A DNA stretch of 64,000 bases from Selenomonas sp. oral taxon 892 str. F0426 (lineage in GTDB: Bacteria > Bacillota > Negativicutes > Selenomonadales > Selenomonadaceae), in assembly GCF_000468035.1 (NCBI RefSeq), contig NZ_KI260546.1:115962-179961 (forward strand), written 5' to 3'. Positions 53,517 through 63,967 of the stretch are shown here, one piece after another. The number at the start of each line of letters is the position of its first letter. Positions within the stretch are counted from its first letter, which is position 1. The translations under genes and the position numbers were made by a program. Under the pieces are notes generated by a model. The model worked only from the letters and a program-made list of their open reading frames with translations. It searched no databases and was not told the origin of the DNA.

Positions 53517-54704
53517 ATGAGCAAGAAGGGAAGATTCGGCGACTACGGCGGGCAGTATGTGCCCGAGATCGCGATGCCCGCACTGAACGAGTTGGAAGAG
53601 GCATATCTGAAATACCGTGCGGATGAGGAGTTCCTCACGGAGTTTCGCGGTTATCTCCGTGACTATGCAGGGCGTCCGACAAATCTCTACTTTGCCGAGC
53701 GGCTGACGAAGCACTACGGCAAAGCGAATATCTATCTGAAACGCGAAGATCTTCTGCATACGGGTGCCCACAAAATCAACAACGCGCTCGGACAGGCGCT
53801 GCTTGCAAAGCGCATGGGCAAGAAGCGTATCGTCGCAGAGACGGGCGCAGGTCAGCACGGTGTCGCGACGGCGACGGTCGCGGCCCTCTTCGGCATGGAG
53901 TGTCATGTGTTTATGGGGGCGGTTGACGTCGAGCGTCAGCGGCTCAACGTGTTTCGCATGCGTTTGCTCGGGGCGACGGTCATTCCTGTATCGAGCGGCA
54001 CGGGCACGCTCAAGGATGCAACGAGCGAGGCGATCCGCTACTGGGCGACGAACATCACAGACACCTACTACGTGATCGGTTCTGCGGTCGGCCCGCATCC
54101 GTATCCGGAGATGGTGCGCGACTTCCAGAAGGTCATCGGCGAGGAGATCCGCGTGCAGTCGGCAAAGGCGTTTGACGGAAAGCCCGACTACCTCGTCGCG
54201 TGCATCGGTGGCGGCAGCAATGCAATCGGGACATTCTATGATTTTCGCGACGATGCAGATGTCAAGAAGTTCTGCGTCGAGGGCGGCGGACGCGGCGACG
54301 CAGACGGGGACAACGCCAAGACCCTCAGCGGCGCGGGTACGCCCGGTATTCTCCATGGTGCATACAGCTACCTCCTGCAGGATGCGGACGGACAGGTTGT
54401 CGAGGCGTACAGCATCTCGGCAGGTCTGGACTACCCCGGTGTCGGTCCCGAGCATTCCTATTTCAAGGACAAGGGCATCGTTACCTACGTTTCCGTGACC
54501 GATCAGGAAGCACTCGCGGCATTTCAGCGTCTCTCGCGCATCGAGGGCATCATCCCCGCGCTCGAGAGCTCGCACGCGCTTGCCTATCTCGAAAAAATCA
54601 TGCCCGAGACGAAGGCGGGCGAGAATGTCGTCGTCTGTCTCTCGGGGCGCGGCGATAAGGACGTGCAGATGGTCGCAAAGGAACTGGGGGAGGAGATCGC
54701 ATGA
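53517..54704 (+). CDS. trpB: Tryptophan synthase beta chain
   Basis: 395 residues. [10 protein letters not shown] starts the protein; HKINNALGQ holds the PLP lysine (K86); [12 protein letters not shown] and [10 protein letters not shown] bind substrate and PLP phosphate. It joins indole to serine. This is the canonical TrpB1 type, which works with TrpA, encoded with a 4-base overlap downstream. Confidence 0.97.
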   Translation: MSKKGRFGDYGGQYVPEIAMPALNELEEAYLKYRADEEFLTEFRGYLRDYAGRPTNLYFAERLTKHYGKANIYLKREDLLHTGAHKINNALGQALLAKRMGKKRIVAETGAGQHGVATATVAALFGMECHVFMGAVDVERQRLNVFRMRLLGATVIPVSSGTGTLKDATSEAIRYWATNITDTYYVIGSAVGPHPYPEMVRDFQKVIGEEIRVQSAKAFDGKPDYLVACIGGGSNAIGTFYDFRDDADVKKFCVEGGGRGDADGDNAKTLSGAGTPGILHGAYSYLLQDADGQVVEAYSISAGLDYPGVGPEHSYFKDKGIVTYVSVTDQEALAAFQRLSRIEGIIPALESSHALAYLEKIMPETKAGENVVVCLSGRGDKDVQMVAKELGEEIA

Positions 54705-55486
54705 GCAAGCGGCTGGATGAAAAACTCGCGAAGCTGCGCGCCGAGGGGCGTACAGGACTCTATATCTATGTGACGGCAGGCTGCCCGAGCGCGGAGGCGA
54801 CCGTGGACATCGTGCGCCGTGCTGAGGAGGCGGGCGCAGACGTGATCGAACTCGGACTTCCGTTCTCCGATCCGATGGCGGATGGACCCGTCATTCAAGA
54901 GGCGAGCGTTATTGCTCTCAAGAACGGCATGACGATGGCAAAGGCTCTTGAGGTCGTCAAGGAGATCCGCAGGCACTCCGAGATTCCGCTCATTGGTATG
55001 GGCTACATCAATATGGTGCATCACTACGGCTTTGAGAAATTCGTTGAGGATTTCAAGGCGGCAGGCATGGACGGCGTGATCTTCCCCGACGTGCCGCACG
55101 AGGAGTCTGACGATATGCGCCGTATCTGTGCCGCGCATGACTTTACACTCACGGAGTTCATTACGCCCGGCACAACCGAGGAGCGCATGGAGGAAACGTG
55201 CAGGGACGCACGCGGCTTTATCTACTGCATCTCGAACTATGGCGTCACGGGCGTCAAGGAGATCGACTACTCCATCATCGGCGGCGTCTGCAAGGCGGCA
55301 CGCCGCTATACGGACGTACCGCTTGCCATCGGCTTCGGCATCGGCACACCCGAGGCGGCGGCACGCGCGGGCAAGCAGGCGGACGGCGTTATCGTCGGCA
55401 GTGCGGTCGTCAAGCAGATTCTCGAAGGCAACATCGACGGCGGCATTCAGCTGATCGCCGATATGCGCAAGGCGCTCGATGCGTAA
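54701..55486 (+). CDS. trpA: Tryptophan synthase alpha chain
   Basis: 261 residues. [11 protein letters not shown] near the start, [18 protein letters not shown] with the catalytic Glu, [11 protein letters not shown] with the catalytic Asp, and [11 protein letters not shown] binding phosphate. It releases indole from indole-glycerol phosphate for TrpB. Last gene of trpFCBA; a terminator follows. trpE, trpG and trpD are not in this window. Confidence 0.96.
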   Translation: MSKRLDEKLAKLRAEGRTGLYIYVTAGCPSAEATVDIVRRAEEAGADVIELGLPFSDPMADGPVIQEASVIALKNGMTMAKALEVVKEIRRHSEIPLIGMGYINMVHHYGFEKFVEDFKAAGMDGVIFPDVPHEESDDMRRICAAHDFTLTEFITPGTTEERMEETCRDARGFIYCISNYGVTGVKEIDYSIIGGVCKAARRYTDVPLAIGFGIGTPEAAARAGKQADGVIVGSAVVKQILEGNIDGGIQLIADMRKALDA

Positions 55487-55524
55487 ATGAATAAGGGGCG
55501 CTTACAGCGATATATCTGACATAA

Positions 55525-55582
55525 AGACAGGGGTTGTCCATGAAGCTAGAGACTTCGTGCAACAGCTCCTGTCTATTTGTTT
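55525..55582 (+). terminator. Terminator after trpA
   Basis: AGACAGG and CCTGTCT form the outer stem, with inner pairing GAAG/CTTC, followed by ATTTGTTTTG. Confidence 0.75.
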
Positions 55583-55602
55583 TGTTGAAAGGAATAGTAC
55601 AC

Positions 55603-55740
55603 ATGAAATACTTACTCGACACAGCAAACCTTGATAAGATCCGTGAACTCTGTCAGCATGCGTTTGCCGCATATTCAGGTGACGGCACAGGACTATGACG
55701 GCATGATGGGTGACTGCATTGCTCCCTATTTCAATCGGAT
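55603..55740 (+). pseudogene. Remnant of a transaldolase/fructose-6-P aldolase-like gene
   Basis: The start MKYLLDTANLDKIRELCQ is preceded by GAAAGGAAT and looks like the N-terminus of the small transaldolase family. After residue 18 the expected barrel is missing; a second piece in another frame (HIQVTAQDYDGMMGDCIAP) resembles later sequence of such a protein. The first frame stops at 55696. A large internal deletion with a frame change would explain this. The assignment of the second piece is tentative. Confidence 0.5.
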
Positions 55741-55757
55741 ATTAGGGAGTTGTTTTT
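55722..55757 (+). terminator. Terminator-like hairpin before the cas operon
   Basis: CTCCCTA and TAGGGAG pair across about 14 bases, followed by TTGTTTTT. It probably ended the decayed gene. No clear promoter for cas3 is visible between it and 55838. Confidence 0.6.
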
Positions 55758-55837
55758 ACAAATGTTAGATAAAAATGAAAATAAATAACAGGGAATTCAG
55801 AAGATATGTAGAAATATATAGGCGGAGTGTGATAGAG

Positions 55838-58252
55838 ATGAAGCAGTATCTTGCTCATATCCGACGCGACGGATCAGCGGAGCAGACCGTGCGTGCCCAT
55901 CTACTCCGCGTGGGGGAACTGATGGAAGGCTATGCTGCGGGGATCGGTTTATCGGCAACTGCACGGCTGATCGGCGTGCTGCATGATCTTGGGAAATGTA
56001 CAGCAGAGTTTGTTGCGTATCTTGACTATTGCCGCAAACATCCGGGGGATTACAGCCGTAAGGGGGATGTTGACCACTCGTCGGCCGGCGGACAGCTGCT
56101 CATGAAGAAATATGGACAGTCAGGTGAAGATGAATGCCTTGTGGTGCAGATGGCAGCGCTTGTCATCTTTTCACACCATGCAGGGCTGATGAACTATCTT
56201 AGCGAAGATGGAAAATCTGATTTCCTGCGGCGCATGGAGAAAATAGATGTGCCGAATGTCGATCTTTCCTATTATTATGATACAGTCATTTCGGAATCAG
56301 AGCTTGATTTGCTTTTTGAGCATGCTGTCCATGAATTTACTGTACTTGATGCAAAGATTACGGCGCTTGATCCGGAGAGGGGCGAGAAGTATCATTTTTA
56401 CTGGGGCATGGTGCATAAGCTGCTGCTCAGTATGTTAGTTGATGCTGATCGGCTGGATAGTGCGGAGTTCGAACTGGACAAACCGCTGACAGACGAATGG
56501 GACACGGCCGGGGTCTGGGCGGACTTCTCTGATAAGTTGGAGCAGAAACTTATCGGATTTTCCATTCCTCCAGAGCCAAAGGCAGAGAAAATTACTCGAC
56601 TTCGTCAAAAGATCAGCGATGACTGCCTCGAATCGGGGGACGAGCCCCCTGGGATTTTTAGGTTATGCGTTCCAACGGGCGGTGGTAAGACCCTTGCAAG
56701 TATGCGGTTTGCCCTGCGTCATGCGCAGAAATACAATAAAAAAAGAATTGTTGTTGTCATTCCTTATACCTCGATCATCGATCAGAACGTCAAGGAGATT
56801 CGTGATATTTTCCACATGGATGAGGCGATTCTGGAACATCATTCCAATGTCATTACGGAGGACGATGGAGAAGATACTGAGAGTATGGACTTTCGGCGTA
56901 TCCTTACGGAGCGATGGGATGTTCCGGTCATCTTTACGACGCAGGTGCAGTTTCTGAACACTGTGTTTGCGGGCGGCAACAGCCCCTTGCGCAGGCTGCA
57001 TGCGCTGGAGGACAGCATCATTATTTTTGATGAGATTCAGACGCTTCCTATTCGCTGTACCTATCTCTTCAATGCAGCGATGAACTTTCTTAAAGATTTT
57101 TGCCGTGTCACTGCGCTTCTTTGCACGGCAACTCAACCACCGCTGGAACAGTTGGATATTCCGATTGAGATGAGGGATAATGCGGATCTTACGAGCGATT
57201 TAGCAGAGGTGTTTGAGGGGTTTCGAAGAGTGCAGATTGAGAATATCTGCAAGGATGGCGGCGTTTCCATTAATGAAATTGCCGGCGAAATCGTGTATAG
57301 TGCGGAGGAGATCGGTGATGTCCTTTGCATCGTGAACCTCACGGCACAGGCGCGGAGCCTCTACGAGAAAGTCTCTGAACTTGCGCAGATTTCGGAACGA
57401 GATATTCATGTTGTGCATCTCAGCACGAAGATGTGCCCTGCCCACCGTAAGAAAATTCTGCGTACTGTGCGGGCGGAGCTTGATGTTCGACATGAATATC
57501 CAGAGCAGCGGATTATCTGTATCAGCACGCAGCTCATTGAGGCGGGGGTTGATGTATCCTTTCCTGTGGTCTATCGTGCTCTTGCCGGATTCTCCTCCAT
57601 CGCACAGGCGGCGGGACGCTGCAACCGCCATGGGGAGATGGAGCGCGGGACTGTTCGTCTCTTTACGCTGGAAAATGAGGATCTCAGTCGATTGGAGGAT
57701 ATACGACAGGGGAAGAAGATCGCGAGTGATATGTTGTATAAAACATCGGCGGATGAAATTCTCACACCACAGGCGATAGAGGCCTATTTCCGCAGATTTT
57801 ATAAAGGGCGTACGGCGCGTGATATGCGTTTCCCGATGAAGGACTGCAATACTATATTTGACCTGCTCTCGGCGAATGAGGCGGGCTTACAGGAAGCAGC
57901 CGAGAACGGAGCGCATCTGGACCTCTGGTTCACGCACGCATTTTGCGATGCGGGACGTGCCTTCGCGGTGATTGATTCGCATACGGAGCCGGTACTTGTT
58001 CCCTATGCAGGAGGAAAGGAGCTGATCGTAGAATTCAATGATATGCAGTTCGATAAGCAGCGAATTGGCAAAAAGATGAATGCGGCGCAGCAGCATATGG
58101 TTAATTTGTTTTCCTATGAACTCCAGAAACTCGCCAAGTTTGGCGGTATCTGGCGAACGGAGAGCGGAGTGATGGCCCTGCGGGAGGAATACTATAATGA
58201 GGCATTTGGTATCCAGACAGAGGAGCAGGGCAATGCATACTGCATGATTTAG
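55838..58252 (+). CDS. cas3: CRISPR-associated helicase/nuclease Cas3 (type I-C)
   Basis: 804 residues. HD nuclease first: H21, then VLHDLGK (H49, D50) and VDHSSAGG. The SF2 helicase follows: Walker A TGGGKTLAS near 280, DEIQ box (IIFDEIQT) near 398, TATQPP, QLIEAGVDVSFP and QAAGRCNRHGE. It is recruited by Cascade to unwind and cut foreign DNA. The ATG at 55838 (MKQYLAHIR) is preferred: type I-C Cas3 start near this segment and GGCGGAG lies upstream; an in-frame ATG at 55775 has no ribosome site. Confidence 0.95.
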   Translation: MKQYLAHIRRDGSAEQTVRAHLLRVGELMEGYAAGIGLSATARLIGVLHDLGKCTAEFVAYLDYCRKHPGDYSRKGDVDHSSAGGQLLMKKYGQSGEDECLVVQMAALVIFSHHAGLMNYLSEDGKSDFLRRMEKIDVPNVDLSYYYDTVISESELDLLFEHAVHEFTVLDAKITALDPERGEKYHFYWGMVHKLLLSMLVDADRLDSAEFELDKPLTDEWDTAGVWADFSDKLEQKLIGFSIPPEPKAEKITRLRQKISDDCLESGDEPPGIFRLCVPTGGGKTLASMRFALRHAQKYNKKRIVVVIPYTSIIDQNVKEIRDIFHMDEAILEHHSNVITEDDGEDTESMDFRRILTERWDVPVIFTTQVQFLNTVFAGGNSPLRRLHALEDSIIIFDEIQTLPIRCTYLFNAAMNFLKDFCRVTALLCTATQPPLEQLDIPIEMRDNADLTSDLAEVFEGFRRVQIENICKDGGVSINEIAGEIVYSAEEIGDVLCIVNLTAQARSLYEKVSELAQISERDIHVVHLSTKMCPAHRKKILRTVRAELDVRHEYPEQRIICISTQLIEAGVDVSFPVVYRALAGFSSIAQAAGRCNRHGEMERGTVRLFTLENEDLSRLEDIRQGKKIASDMLYKTSADEILTPQAIEAYFRRFYKGRTARDMRFPMKDCNTIFDLLSANEAGLQEAAENGAHLDLWFTHAFCDAGRAFAVIDSHTEPVLVPYAGGKELIVEFNDMQFDKQRIGKKMNAAQQHMVNLFSYELQKLAKFGGIWRTESGVMALREEYYNEAFGIQTEEQGNAYCMI

Positions 58253-58264
58253 GGAGGTGAATAC

Positions 58265-58987
58265 ATGAGAAATTCGATTGAATTTCAAGTCTATGGGAGA
58301 ATGGCACTTTTTACCGATCCAATTACAAAGGTTGGTGGTGAGCGTTCCTCCTACTCTGTGCCAACCTATCAGGCACTCAAAGGGATTACAGAAAGCATCT
58401 ACTGGAAACCTACGTTCTATTGGGTGGTGGATGAAGTGCGTGTCATGAATCGAATCGCGACACAGTCGCGCGGCGTGAAGCCTATGAAGTACGGCGGCGG
58501 TGGAAATGATCTCTCCATCTATAAATACCTGAGCGATGTTTGCTATCAAGTGCGTGCGCATTTTGAGTTCAATCTGCACCGCAAGGAACTTGCAGAGGAC
58601 AGGGATGAGCATAAGCATCATAATATCGCAAAGCGGATGGTGGAGCGCGGCGGACGCCGCGACATCTTTCTCGGCACGCGGGAATGTCAGGGCTATGTTG
58701 AGCCTGTGCGTTATGGCGAGGGCAAAGGGTACTATGATGACAGCGGCGAGATGCCGCTCGGCACAATGTTTCACGGATTTAACTATGTCGATGAAACGGG
58801 GGGCAGTATGCTGCAAGTCCGTCTCTGGCAGCCGGTGATGGAGTGCGGTATCATTCAATTTCCAAGACCTGAACAGTGTACACTTGTAAGAGATATTCGG
58901 AAGGTCAAGAGCAAGCTCTTTGATAAGAACACTGTCACCTTTGTTGCAGAGGAATACGAACTCCTAGGAGAGGAGGGACGTTTATGA
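58265..58987 (+). CDS. cas5c: Cas5c (Cas5d), crRNA-processing Cascade subunit
   Basis: 240 residues. In type I-C systems, which lack Cas6, this protein cuts pre-cr[17 protein letters not shown] and [19 protein letters not shown] are the family N-terminus, and the histidine-lysine cluster [11 protein letters not shown] near residue 118 corresponds to the catalytic K/H region of known Cas5d. AGGGAGGTG precedes the ATG. It overlaps cas8c by 4 bases. Confidence 0.95.
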   Translation: MRNSIEFQVYGRMALFTDPITKVGGERSSYSVPTYQALKGITESIYWKPTFYWVVDEVRVMNRIATQSRGVKPMKYGGGGNDLSIYKYLSDVCYQVRAHFEFNLHRKELAEDRDEHKHHNIAKRMVERGGRRDIFLGTRECQGYVEPVRYGEGKGYYDDSGEMPLGTMFHGFNYVDETGGSMLQVRLWQPVMECGIIQFPRPEQCTLVRDIRKVKSKLFDKNTVTFVAEEYELLGEEGRL

Positions 58988-60903
58988 GCTGGATGGAGCA
59001 GCTGGTAGAGACGTATGATGAAAATGAACGCTTTGCCGGCAGAGGCGGTATCGATGGGATGAAAGCCCTCCTTCCACCTGTTGGACATATTATTCAGAAT
59101 GCACAGATAGAGATAACACTGAATGCAGATGGGGAATTGATTCAAGCAGAGGTGATTCCAAAGGAGCACCAGTCCACACTGATCCCATGTACGCCTGGCT
59201 CAGCGTCACGCACGGGGAATCCTGCACCTCACGCTTTGCATGATAATCTTTCCTTCATTGCAAAAGATTACTGTATTTTTGTAAATTCAAAAGACTCAGA
59301 GAAGCCGTATATTGCATACAAGGAGCAGCTTGGAATATGGGTTGCCTCGAATCCAAACCTCAAAGTGCAGGCGGTCTATCGCTATATCAGCAGCCATGAT
59401 GTAATTCATGACCTGATCGAGAAAAAGGTTCTTTTTCAAGATACTGCAGGCAAGCTGCTCGAAAAGTGGACAGACAAGGAGACACCGAAACCTCTCATCT
59501 TTAGTGCCGTTTCCGGCGACATCTTGAAAGCTATGGTGCGCTTTCGTGTTGTTATGGATGGCGACGACTGCCCAGAGCTGTGGAACGACACCTGTCTGCA
59601 AAAGGACTATCAAACGTTTTTTCAGCAGCAGTTTTCACAGACGGAGGAACAGCTTTGCTACGCTACGGGTAAAAAACTGCCTCCTACCGATAAGCATGGC
59701 AAGGGAATCCGTTTTCCGGGAGATGGAGCAAAGATCATTTCATCGAATGATATGACCGGATTTACCTTCCGTGGTCGCTTTGCCGACGCAGATGAATGTA
59801 TCTCCATTGGCTATGAGAGTTCGCAGAAAGCGATGAACGCGCTTATGTGGCTTGCGCGCAATCAGGGGTATACTCATGACGGGCGTGTGTTTCTTGCGTG
59901 GGGTCGGTGTGGACAAACACCGCCGTCTGTATTCGACGATACGGCACGCCTGACACGCAGACGGCGACCCGCAGGGACGGAACGTCCCTCGTCGTTGAAA
60001 GGTTGGGCAGAGTCCCTGACAAAGGCTCTTGCAGGCTATCAACATGAATTCAAGCAGGCAGAGATGAGTCAGGTTAACGTCATGATTCTTGATGCCGCGA
60101 CGAAGGGACGGCTTTCCATTTGCTACTATAGCGAGATGGCGGGTGAGGACTTCATCGAGCGGATCGAACGATGGCACAGCCTTGGCCGTTGGCGGCAGCA
60201 TGGCTATGACAGTGACAAAGACGAGTCATTTGTTTATTTCGGCGTGCCCGCACCCAAACGGCTGGTCGAAGCCTGTCACGGTGTGAGTGTCGGCGATAGT
60301 CAGATGAAGCTCGAGTTGGAGCGGATATTTCACGCAATCCTGCAAGGAATGCCATTTCCTGTCGATATGGAGCGCATGTTGATCGGCCGTGCCGTAAAGC
60401 GTGCGGTCTGTGATGCTTACTATGGGTGGCGCAGACAGATTTTAGAGCCGGCGTGCTCCATCATCGCACGCCGCCTCAACCACAAAAAGGAGGAATACAC
60501 AGTGGCACTTGATGAAACGAAGGATGACCGTTCGTATTTGTTTGGCAGACTGATCGCGGTGGCGGATCAGATGGAGCGGGCAACCTTCAGTCGGGATGAG
60601 ATGGGCAGCCGCACCACGAATGCAATGCGCTATATGGAGATTTTCTCCTCCCGTCCTGCCTCTACATGGTTGACCCTCCAGAAAAAGCTGTTGCCCTATC
60701 AACAGAAGAGGGAAATGTATGGAGGGAAGGAACGTAAGCTCATTAGCAAGATTGGCAGTATGTTCCATGACGATGACTTTCTCTCGGATCGTCCGTTGGA
60801 CGGGAAATTTCTGCTTGGCTACTATTGCCAGCAGTACGCGATGGAACTGGAACGGGAAGAGAATCGTAAGAAGAAAGAAGCCCTGCAAGAGGAGGAAGTA
60901 TGA
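58984..60903 (+). CDS. cas8c: Cas8c (Csd1), large subunit of type I-C Cascade
   Basis: 639 residues starting [66 protein letters not shown] (central region) and the C-terminal helical part ([18 protein letters not shown]...NAMRYME) are Csd1 hallmarks. It recognises the PAM and, by an internal start known in this family, can also give the small subunit Cas11c. Overlaps cas7 by 4 bases. Confidence 0.94.
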   Translation: MSWMEQLVETYDENERFAGRGGIDGMKALLPPVGHIIQNAQIEITLNADGELIQAEVIPKEHQSTLIPCTPGSASRTGNPAPHALHDNLSFIAKDYCIFVNSKDSEKPYIAYKEQLGIWVASNPNLKVQAVYRYISSHDVIHDLIEKKVLFQDTAGKLLEKWTDKETPKPLIFSAVSGDILKAMVRFRVVMDGDDCPELWNDTCLQKDYQTFFQQQFSQTEEQLCYATGKKLPPTDKHGKGIRFPGDGAKIISSNDMTGFTFRGRFADADECISIGYESSQKAMNALMWLARNQGYTHDGRVFLAWGRCGQTPPSVFDDTARLTRRRRPAGTERPSSLKGWAESLTKALAGYQHEFKQAEMSQVNVMILDAATKGRLSICYYSEMAGEDFIERIERWHSLGRWRQHGYDSDKDESFVYFGVPAPKRLVEACHGVSVGDSQMKLELERIFHAILQGMPFPVDMERMLIGRAVKRAVCDAYYGWRRQILEPACSIIARRLNHKKEEYTVALDETKDDRSYLFGRLIAVADQMERATFSRDEMGSRTTNAMRYMEIFSSRPASTWLTLQKKLLPYQQKREMYGGKERKLISKIGSMFHDDDFLSDRPLDGKFLLGYYCQQYAMELEREENRKKKEALQEEEV

Positions 60904-61808
60904 TGGCTGCACTGACGAAGAAAATTGATTTTATTGGGTTCATCACGGTGGAGCGTTCGAATCCAAACGGTGACCCTCTGAACGGAAATCAGCCGCGCAC
61001 GGATTACGGCGGATACGGCGAAATCTCCGACGTCTGTCTCAAGCGCAAGCTTCGCAATCGCTTACAGGATATAGGAGAAAAAATTCTCGTTCAGTCCAAT
61101 GAGCGGGTTGATGACGGCTGTGATAGCATCCGTGCACGTGTCGAGGCAAATCCTGCGATGGATAAACCGCTCAAAATGAAGGACAAGGAGCAGGGACGCA
61201 CACGTATATTTGCAGAAGAGGCGTGTAAAGCATGGATAGATGTCCGTTCGTTCGGACAGGTGTTTGCGCTCAAAGAGGCAAAGAAGCAAGGCGTTGACTC
61301 TGTTTCTGTTGGCGTGCGGGGCCCCGTGAGCCTCCATACGGCGGTCAGCCTCGATCCTGTCACCATTACGGGTATACAGATCACGAAGAGCGTCAACAAT
61401 GAGCCGGGCGATAAGAAAGGCTCGGATACGATGGGCATGAAGTATCGTGTAGACTTTGGCGTGTATAAATTCCAGGGCAGTATTAACGTTCAGCTAGCGG
61501 AAAAGACAGGGTTCAGCGAGGGGGATGCCGAAAAGATCAAGGAGGCTCTTCGTACAATTTTTGAGAATGATGCATCGTCTGCCCGTCCTGAGGGAAGCAT
61601 GGAGATGAGCCGTTTCTATTGGATTGAGCATGCCAATAAGACCAGCTGTGCACCGAGTGCGAAGATCCACCGCAGCGTTTCGGCACAGAAAAAGGATGGG
61701 GTAGAGACGCCATCGCATTTGGATGACTACATCATCGACGACAGTGCTCTTTATGCTATTAAGGGCATTCACATTGAGAAATATGTTGAGGGAAGCTTGG
61801 TCGATTGA
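60900..61808 (+). CDS. cas7c: Cas7c (Csd2), Cascade backbone subunit
   Basis: 302 residues. The Cas7 RAMP fold is marked by KIDFIGFITVERSNPNGDPLNGNQPR near the start and DVRSFGQVFAL and GVRGPVSLHTAVSLDPV in the middle. About seven copies coat the crRNA. It starts ATGATG inside the cas8c stop; either ATG is possible. Confidence 0.95.
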   Translation: MMAALTKKIDFIGFITVERSNPNGDPLNGNQPRTDYGGYGEISDVCLKRKLRNRLQDIGEKILVQSNERVDDGCDSIRARVEANPAMDKPLKMKDKEQGRTRIFAEEACKAWIDVRSFGQVFALKEAKKQGVDSVSVGVRGPVSLHTAVSLDPVTITGIQITKSVNNEPGDKKGSDTMGMKYRVDFGVYKFQGSINVQLAEKTGFSEGDAEKIKEALRTIFENDASSARPEGSMEMSRFYWIEHANKTSCAPSAKIHRSVSAQKKDGVETPSHLDDYIIDDSALYAIKGIHIEKYVEGSLVD

Positions 61809-61809
61809 T

Positions 61810-62469
61810 ATGGGGTATGCTGAGGAAGAGTATCTCATGCTCTCGGAAATACCTCGTTATGTATTCTGCCCACGTCAGTGGGCTCTGATTCATCTGGAAC
61901 AACAGTGGCAGGATAATGTTTTGACCATTGAGGGAAATGCACTGCATAATAAGGCGCATGATGCGGAGATCAAGGAAAAACGCAGAAACAAAATTATTGT
62001 GCGAGGCATGCACGTTGCGTCAAGTCGGCTTGGAGTTTCCGGCGCTTGTGATGTGGTGGAGTTTCATGCAGATACCGCAGGTGTCTATATACCTTCATAT
62101 CATGGGCGTTATCGCGTTGTTCCCATAGAATATAAGCGTGGAAGACCACAAGAAGGAGAGGAGTATGTGCTCCAACTGACTTTACAGGCAATCTGCTTGG
62201 AGGATATGTTGGCGACAGATATTCCATTTGGCTATCTCTATCATGGGGAGATTCGGCGACGAGTGAAGGTAGAGTTTTCATATGAATTGAGGAATCGGAT
62301 TCCCGTTCTGGTCCAGGAAATGAGGCAGTATATCCGGAGTGGACATACCCCGCGCGTGAAGCGGCGAAAAGGCTGTGCGAACTGCTCTCTCAACAATATC
62401 TGTGTGCCGAAACTGAATTGGCTCCGATCTGCTAAACATTATCTTGAGAGGAGGCTGGCAGAGGGATGA
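61810..62469 (+). CDS. cas4: Cas4, spacer-acquisition exonuclease
   Basis: 219 residues. RecB-like nuclease with EYKRGRP holding the E-x-K catalytic pair, and iron-sulfur cysteines at CPRQW near the start and CANCSLNNIC at the end. It trims prespacers with the right PAM. The start is uncertain: ATG 61810 begins one base after the cas7 stop with a distant GAGGGAAG, and ATG 61837 is an alternative. It overlaps cas1 by 4 bases. Confidence 0.92.
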   Translation: MGYAEEEYLMLSEIPRYVFCPRQWALIHLEQQWQDNVLTIEGNALHNKAHDAEIKEKRRNKIIVRGMHVASSRLGVSGACDVVEFHADTAGVYIPSYHGRYRVVPIEYKRGRPQEGEEYVLQLTLQAICLEDMLATDIPFGYLYHGEIRRRVKVEFSYELRNRIPVLVQEMRQYIRSGHTPRVKRRKGCANCSLNNICVPKLNWLRSAKHYLERRLAEG

Positions 62470-63494
62470 AGCCTCTTTTGAACACCCTTTTTGTCAATCA
62501 AGATGAGGCATATCTTGCACTGGATGGTGGGAATGTCGTGGTCATTCGTGAGGATCGGGAAATTGCTCGCTTTCCACTCCATAACTTTGAGCAGATCACA
62601 ACCTTTGGCTATACGGGGGCAAGCCCTGCGCTCATGCGGAAATGCGCTGAGGAGAATATTGCACTGACCTTTATGAGTCCGGAGGGAAGATTTCAGGCGC
62701 GCGTTATCGGCAAGATGAACGGCAATGTCCTCTTGCGCAGGGAGCAGTATCGTCGTGCAGATAATGAGGCTGCCAGCCTCACACTTGCGAAGAACTTCAT
62801 CCTTGGCAAGATCTATAATGCGCGCTGGATAATCGAGCGGACGTGCAGAGACTATGCCATGCGAATTGATGAGGAGAAATTTCAGAGTGTCAGTGACTTT
62901 CTCCAGACATCCTGTCATGAGGCAACGTGCACATCTGATCTGGAGGAACTCCGCGGCATCGAGGGGAAGGCTGCTGTCAGCTATTTCTCTGTGTTTGATG
63001 ATATGATACTCAAACAAAAAGGAGAGTTCTTTTTCACTGAGCGTAACCGCAGACCGCCGCTCGACAATATGAACTGTCTCTTATCGTTCCTCTATGCCCT
63101 CCTCATGAATGATGTAGGAGCGGCACTTGAAGGGGTGGGATTGGACTCCTATGTCGGCTTTCTGCATCGTGATCGCCCGGGCAGACAGTCACTCGCACTT
63201 GACCTCATGGAGGAACTGCGCCCAATGGCGGATCGTACGGCATTTTCCATGGTCAATACCAAGAAGATCAGCGGCAAGGATTTTCGCCTAGAAGAGGGAG
63301 GCGCCGTATATCTGACCGATGATGGGCGTAAAAAGATTCTGGCGGCATGGCATGCACACAAAGAGGGGATGATGACACATCCTTTTTTAGAGGAAAAAAT
63401 CAAATGGGGGCTTGTTCCTCATGTGCAGGCAATGCTGCTTGCACGCCATCTGCGTGCGGATCTTGATGCCTACCCGCCGTTTTTGTGGAAGTAG
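62466..63494 (+). CDS. cas1: Cas1 integrase (type I-C)
   Basis: 342 residues. N-terminal beta domain (MKPLLNTLFVNQDEAYLALDGGNVVV) and the helical catalytic domain with the metal-binding glutamate (RGIEGKAAVSYF), histidine (YVGFLHRDRPGRQSLALDLMEELRP) and following aspartate/glutamate. It inserts spacers with Cas2. cas2 begins 9 bases after the stop. Confidence 0.96.
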   Translation: MKPLLNTLFVNQDEAYLALDGGNVVVIREDREIARFPLHNFEQITTFGYTGASPALMRKCAEENIALTFMSPEGRFQARVIGKMNGNVLLRREQYRRADNEAASLTLAKNFILGKIYNARWIIERTCRDYAMRIDEEKFQSVSDFLQTSCHEATCTSDLEELRGIEGKAAVSYFSVFDDMILKQKGEFFFTERNRRPPLDNMNCLLSFLYALLMNDVGAALEGVGLDSYVGFLHRDRPGRQSLALDLMEELRPMADRTAFSMVNTKKISGKDFRLEEGGAVYLTDDGRKKILAAWHAHKEGMMTHPFLEEKIKWGLVPHVQAMLLARHLRADLDAYPPFLWK

Positions 63495-63503
63495 GTACTT
63501 GCC

Positions 63504-63794
63504 ATGTATGTTTTGATCACCTATGATATCAGTACAGTTAACGCCGATGGGCGCAGGAGGTTGCGCCAGGTCGCACGAAAATGCAGAGCCTACGGGCAGC
63601 GCGTGCAGAACTCTGTCTTTGAGTGTAAGGTGGATCCAACGCAATGCAAGCAATTGGAACTCGCACTGCTCGACATTATTGACCTGCAAAAAGACAGCCT
63701 GCGATTTTACTACCTCGGCAAGGATAAAGGACCAAAAGTAACGCATTATGGTGTTAAAGAGTCCTATGACTTGGAGGCGGCCATCATCATCTGA
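63504..63794 (+). CDS. cas2: Cas2
   Basis: 96 residues starting MYVLITYDIST, with the conserved first-strand aspartate, then RRLRQVARKCRAYGQRVQNSVFEC and a C-terminal beta strand region. It bridges two Cas1 dimers at the leader end of the array. Last gene of the operon, 173 bases before the first repeat. Confidence 0.96.
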   Translation: MYVLITYDISTVNADGRRRLRQVARKCRAYGQRVQNSVFECKVDPTQCKQLELALLDIIDLQKDSLRFYYLGKDKGPKVTHYGVKESYDLEAAIII

Positions 63795-63967
63795 GCATTC
63801 ATTACTGAGTGCGAAGGTGAAGTGAACAGAAAATAGAATGTAAAAATATAGGTGCGAGCACCATGCTGCAGGAGGGGCGTGGGACTTAGGTGCCGAGAAA
63901 ATCGTATTTGTGGAGGGAAATACCCATAAATGCGTGGCAAAAGAGGGAAGTCGTGACCTCTTTTGCT
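63795..63967 (+). promoter_or_regulatory. CRISPR leader
   Basis: The region between cas2 and the first repeat is AT-rich at first, with a small hairpin (GTGC-GA-GCAC, about 63851-63860). It should contain the array promoter and the Cas1-Cas2 integration signal. No consensus promoter is obvious to me. Confidence 0.6.
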
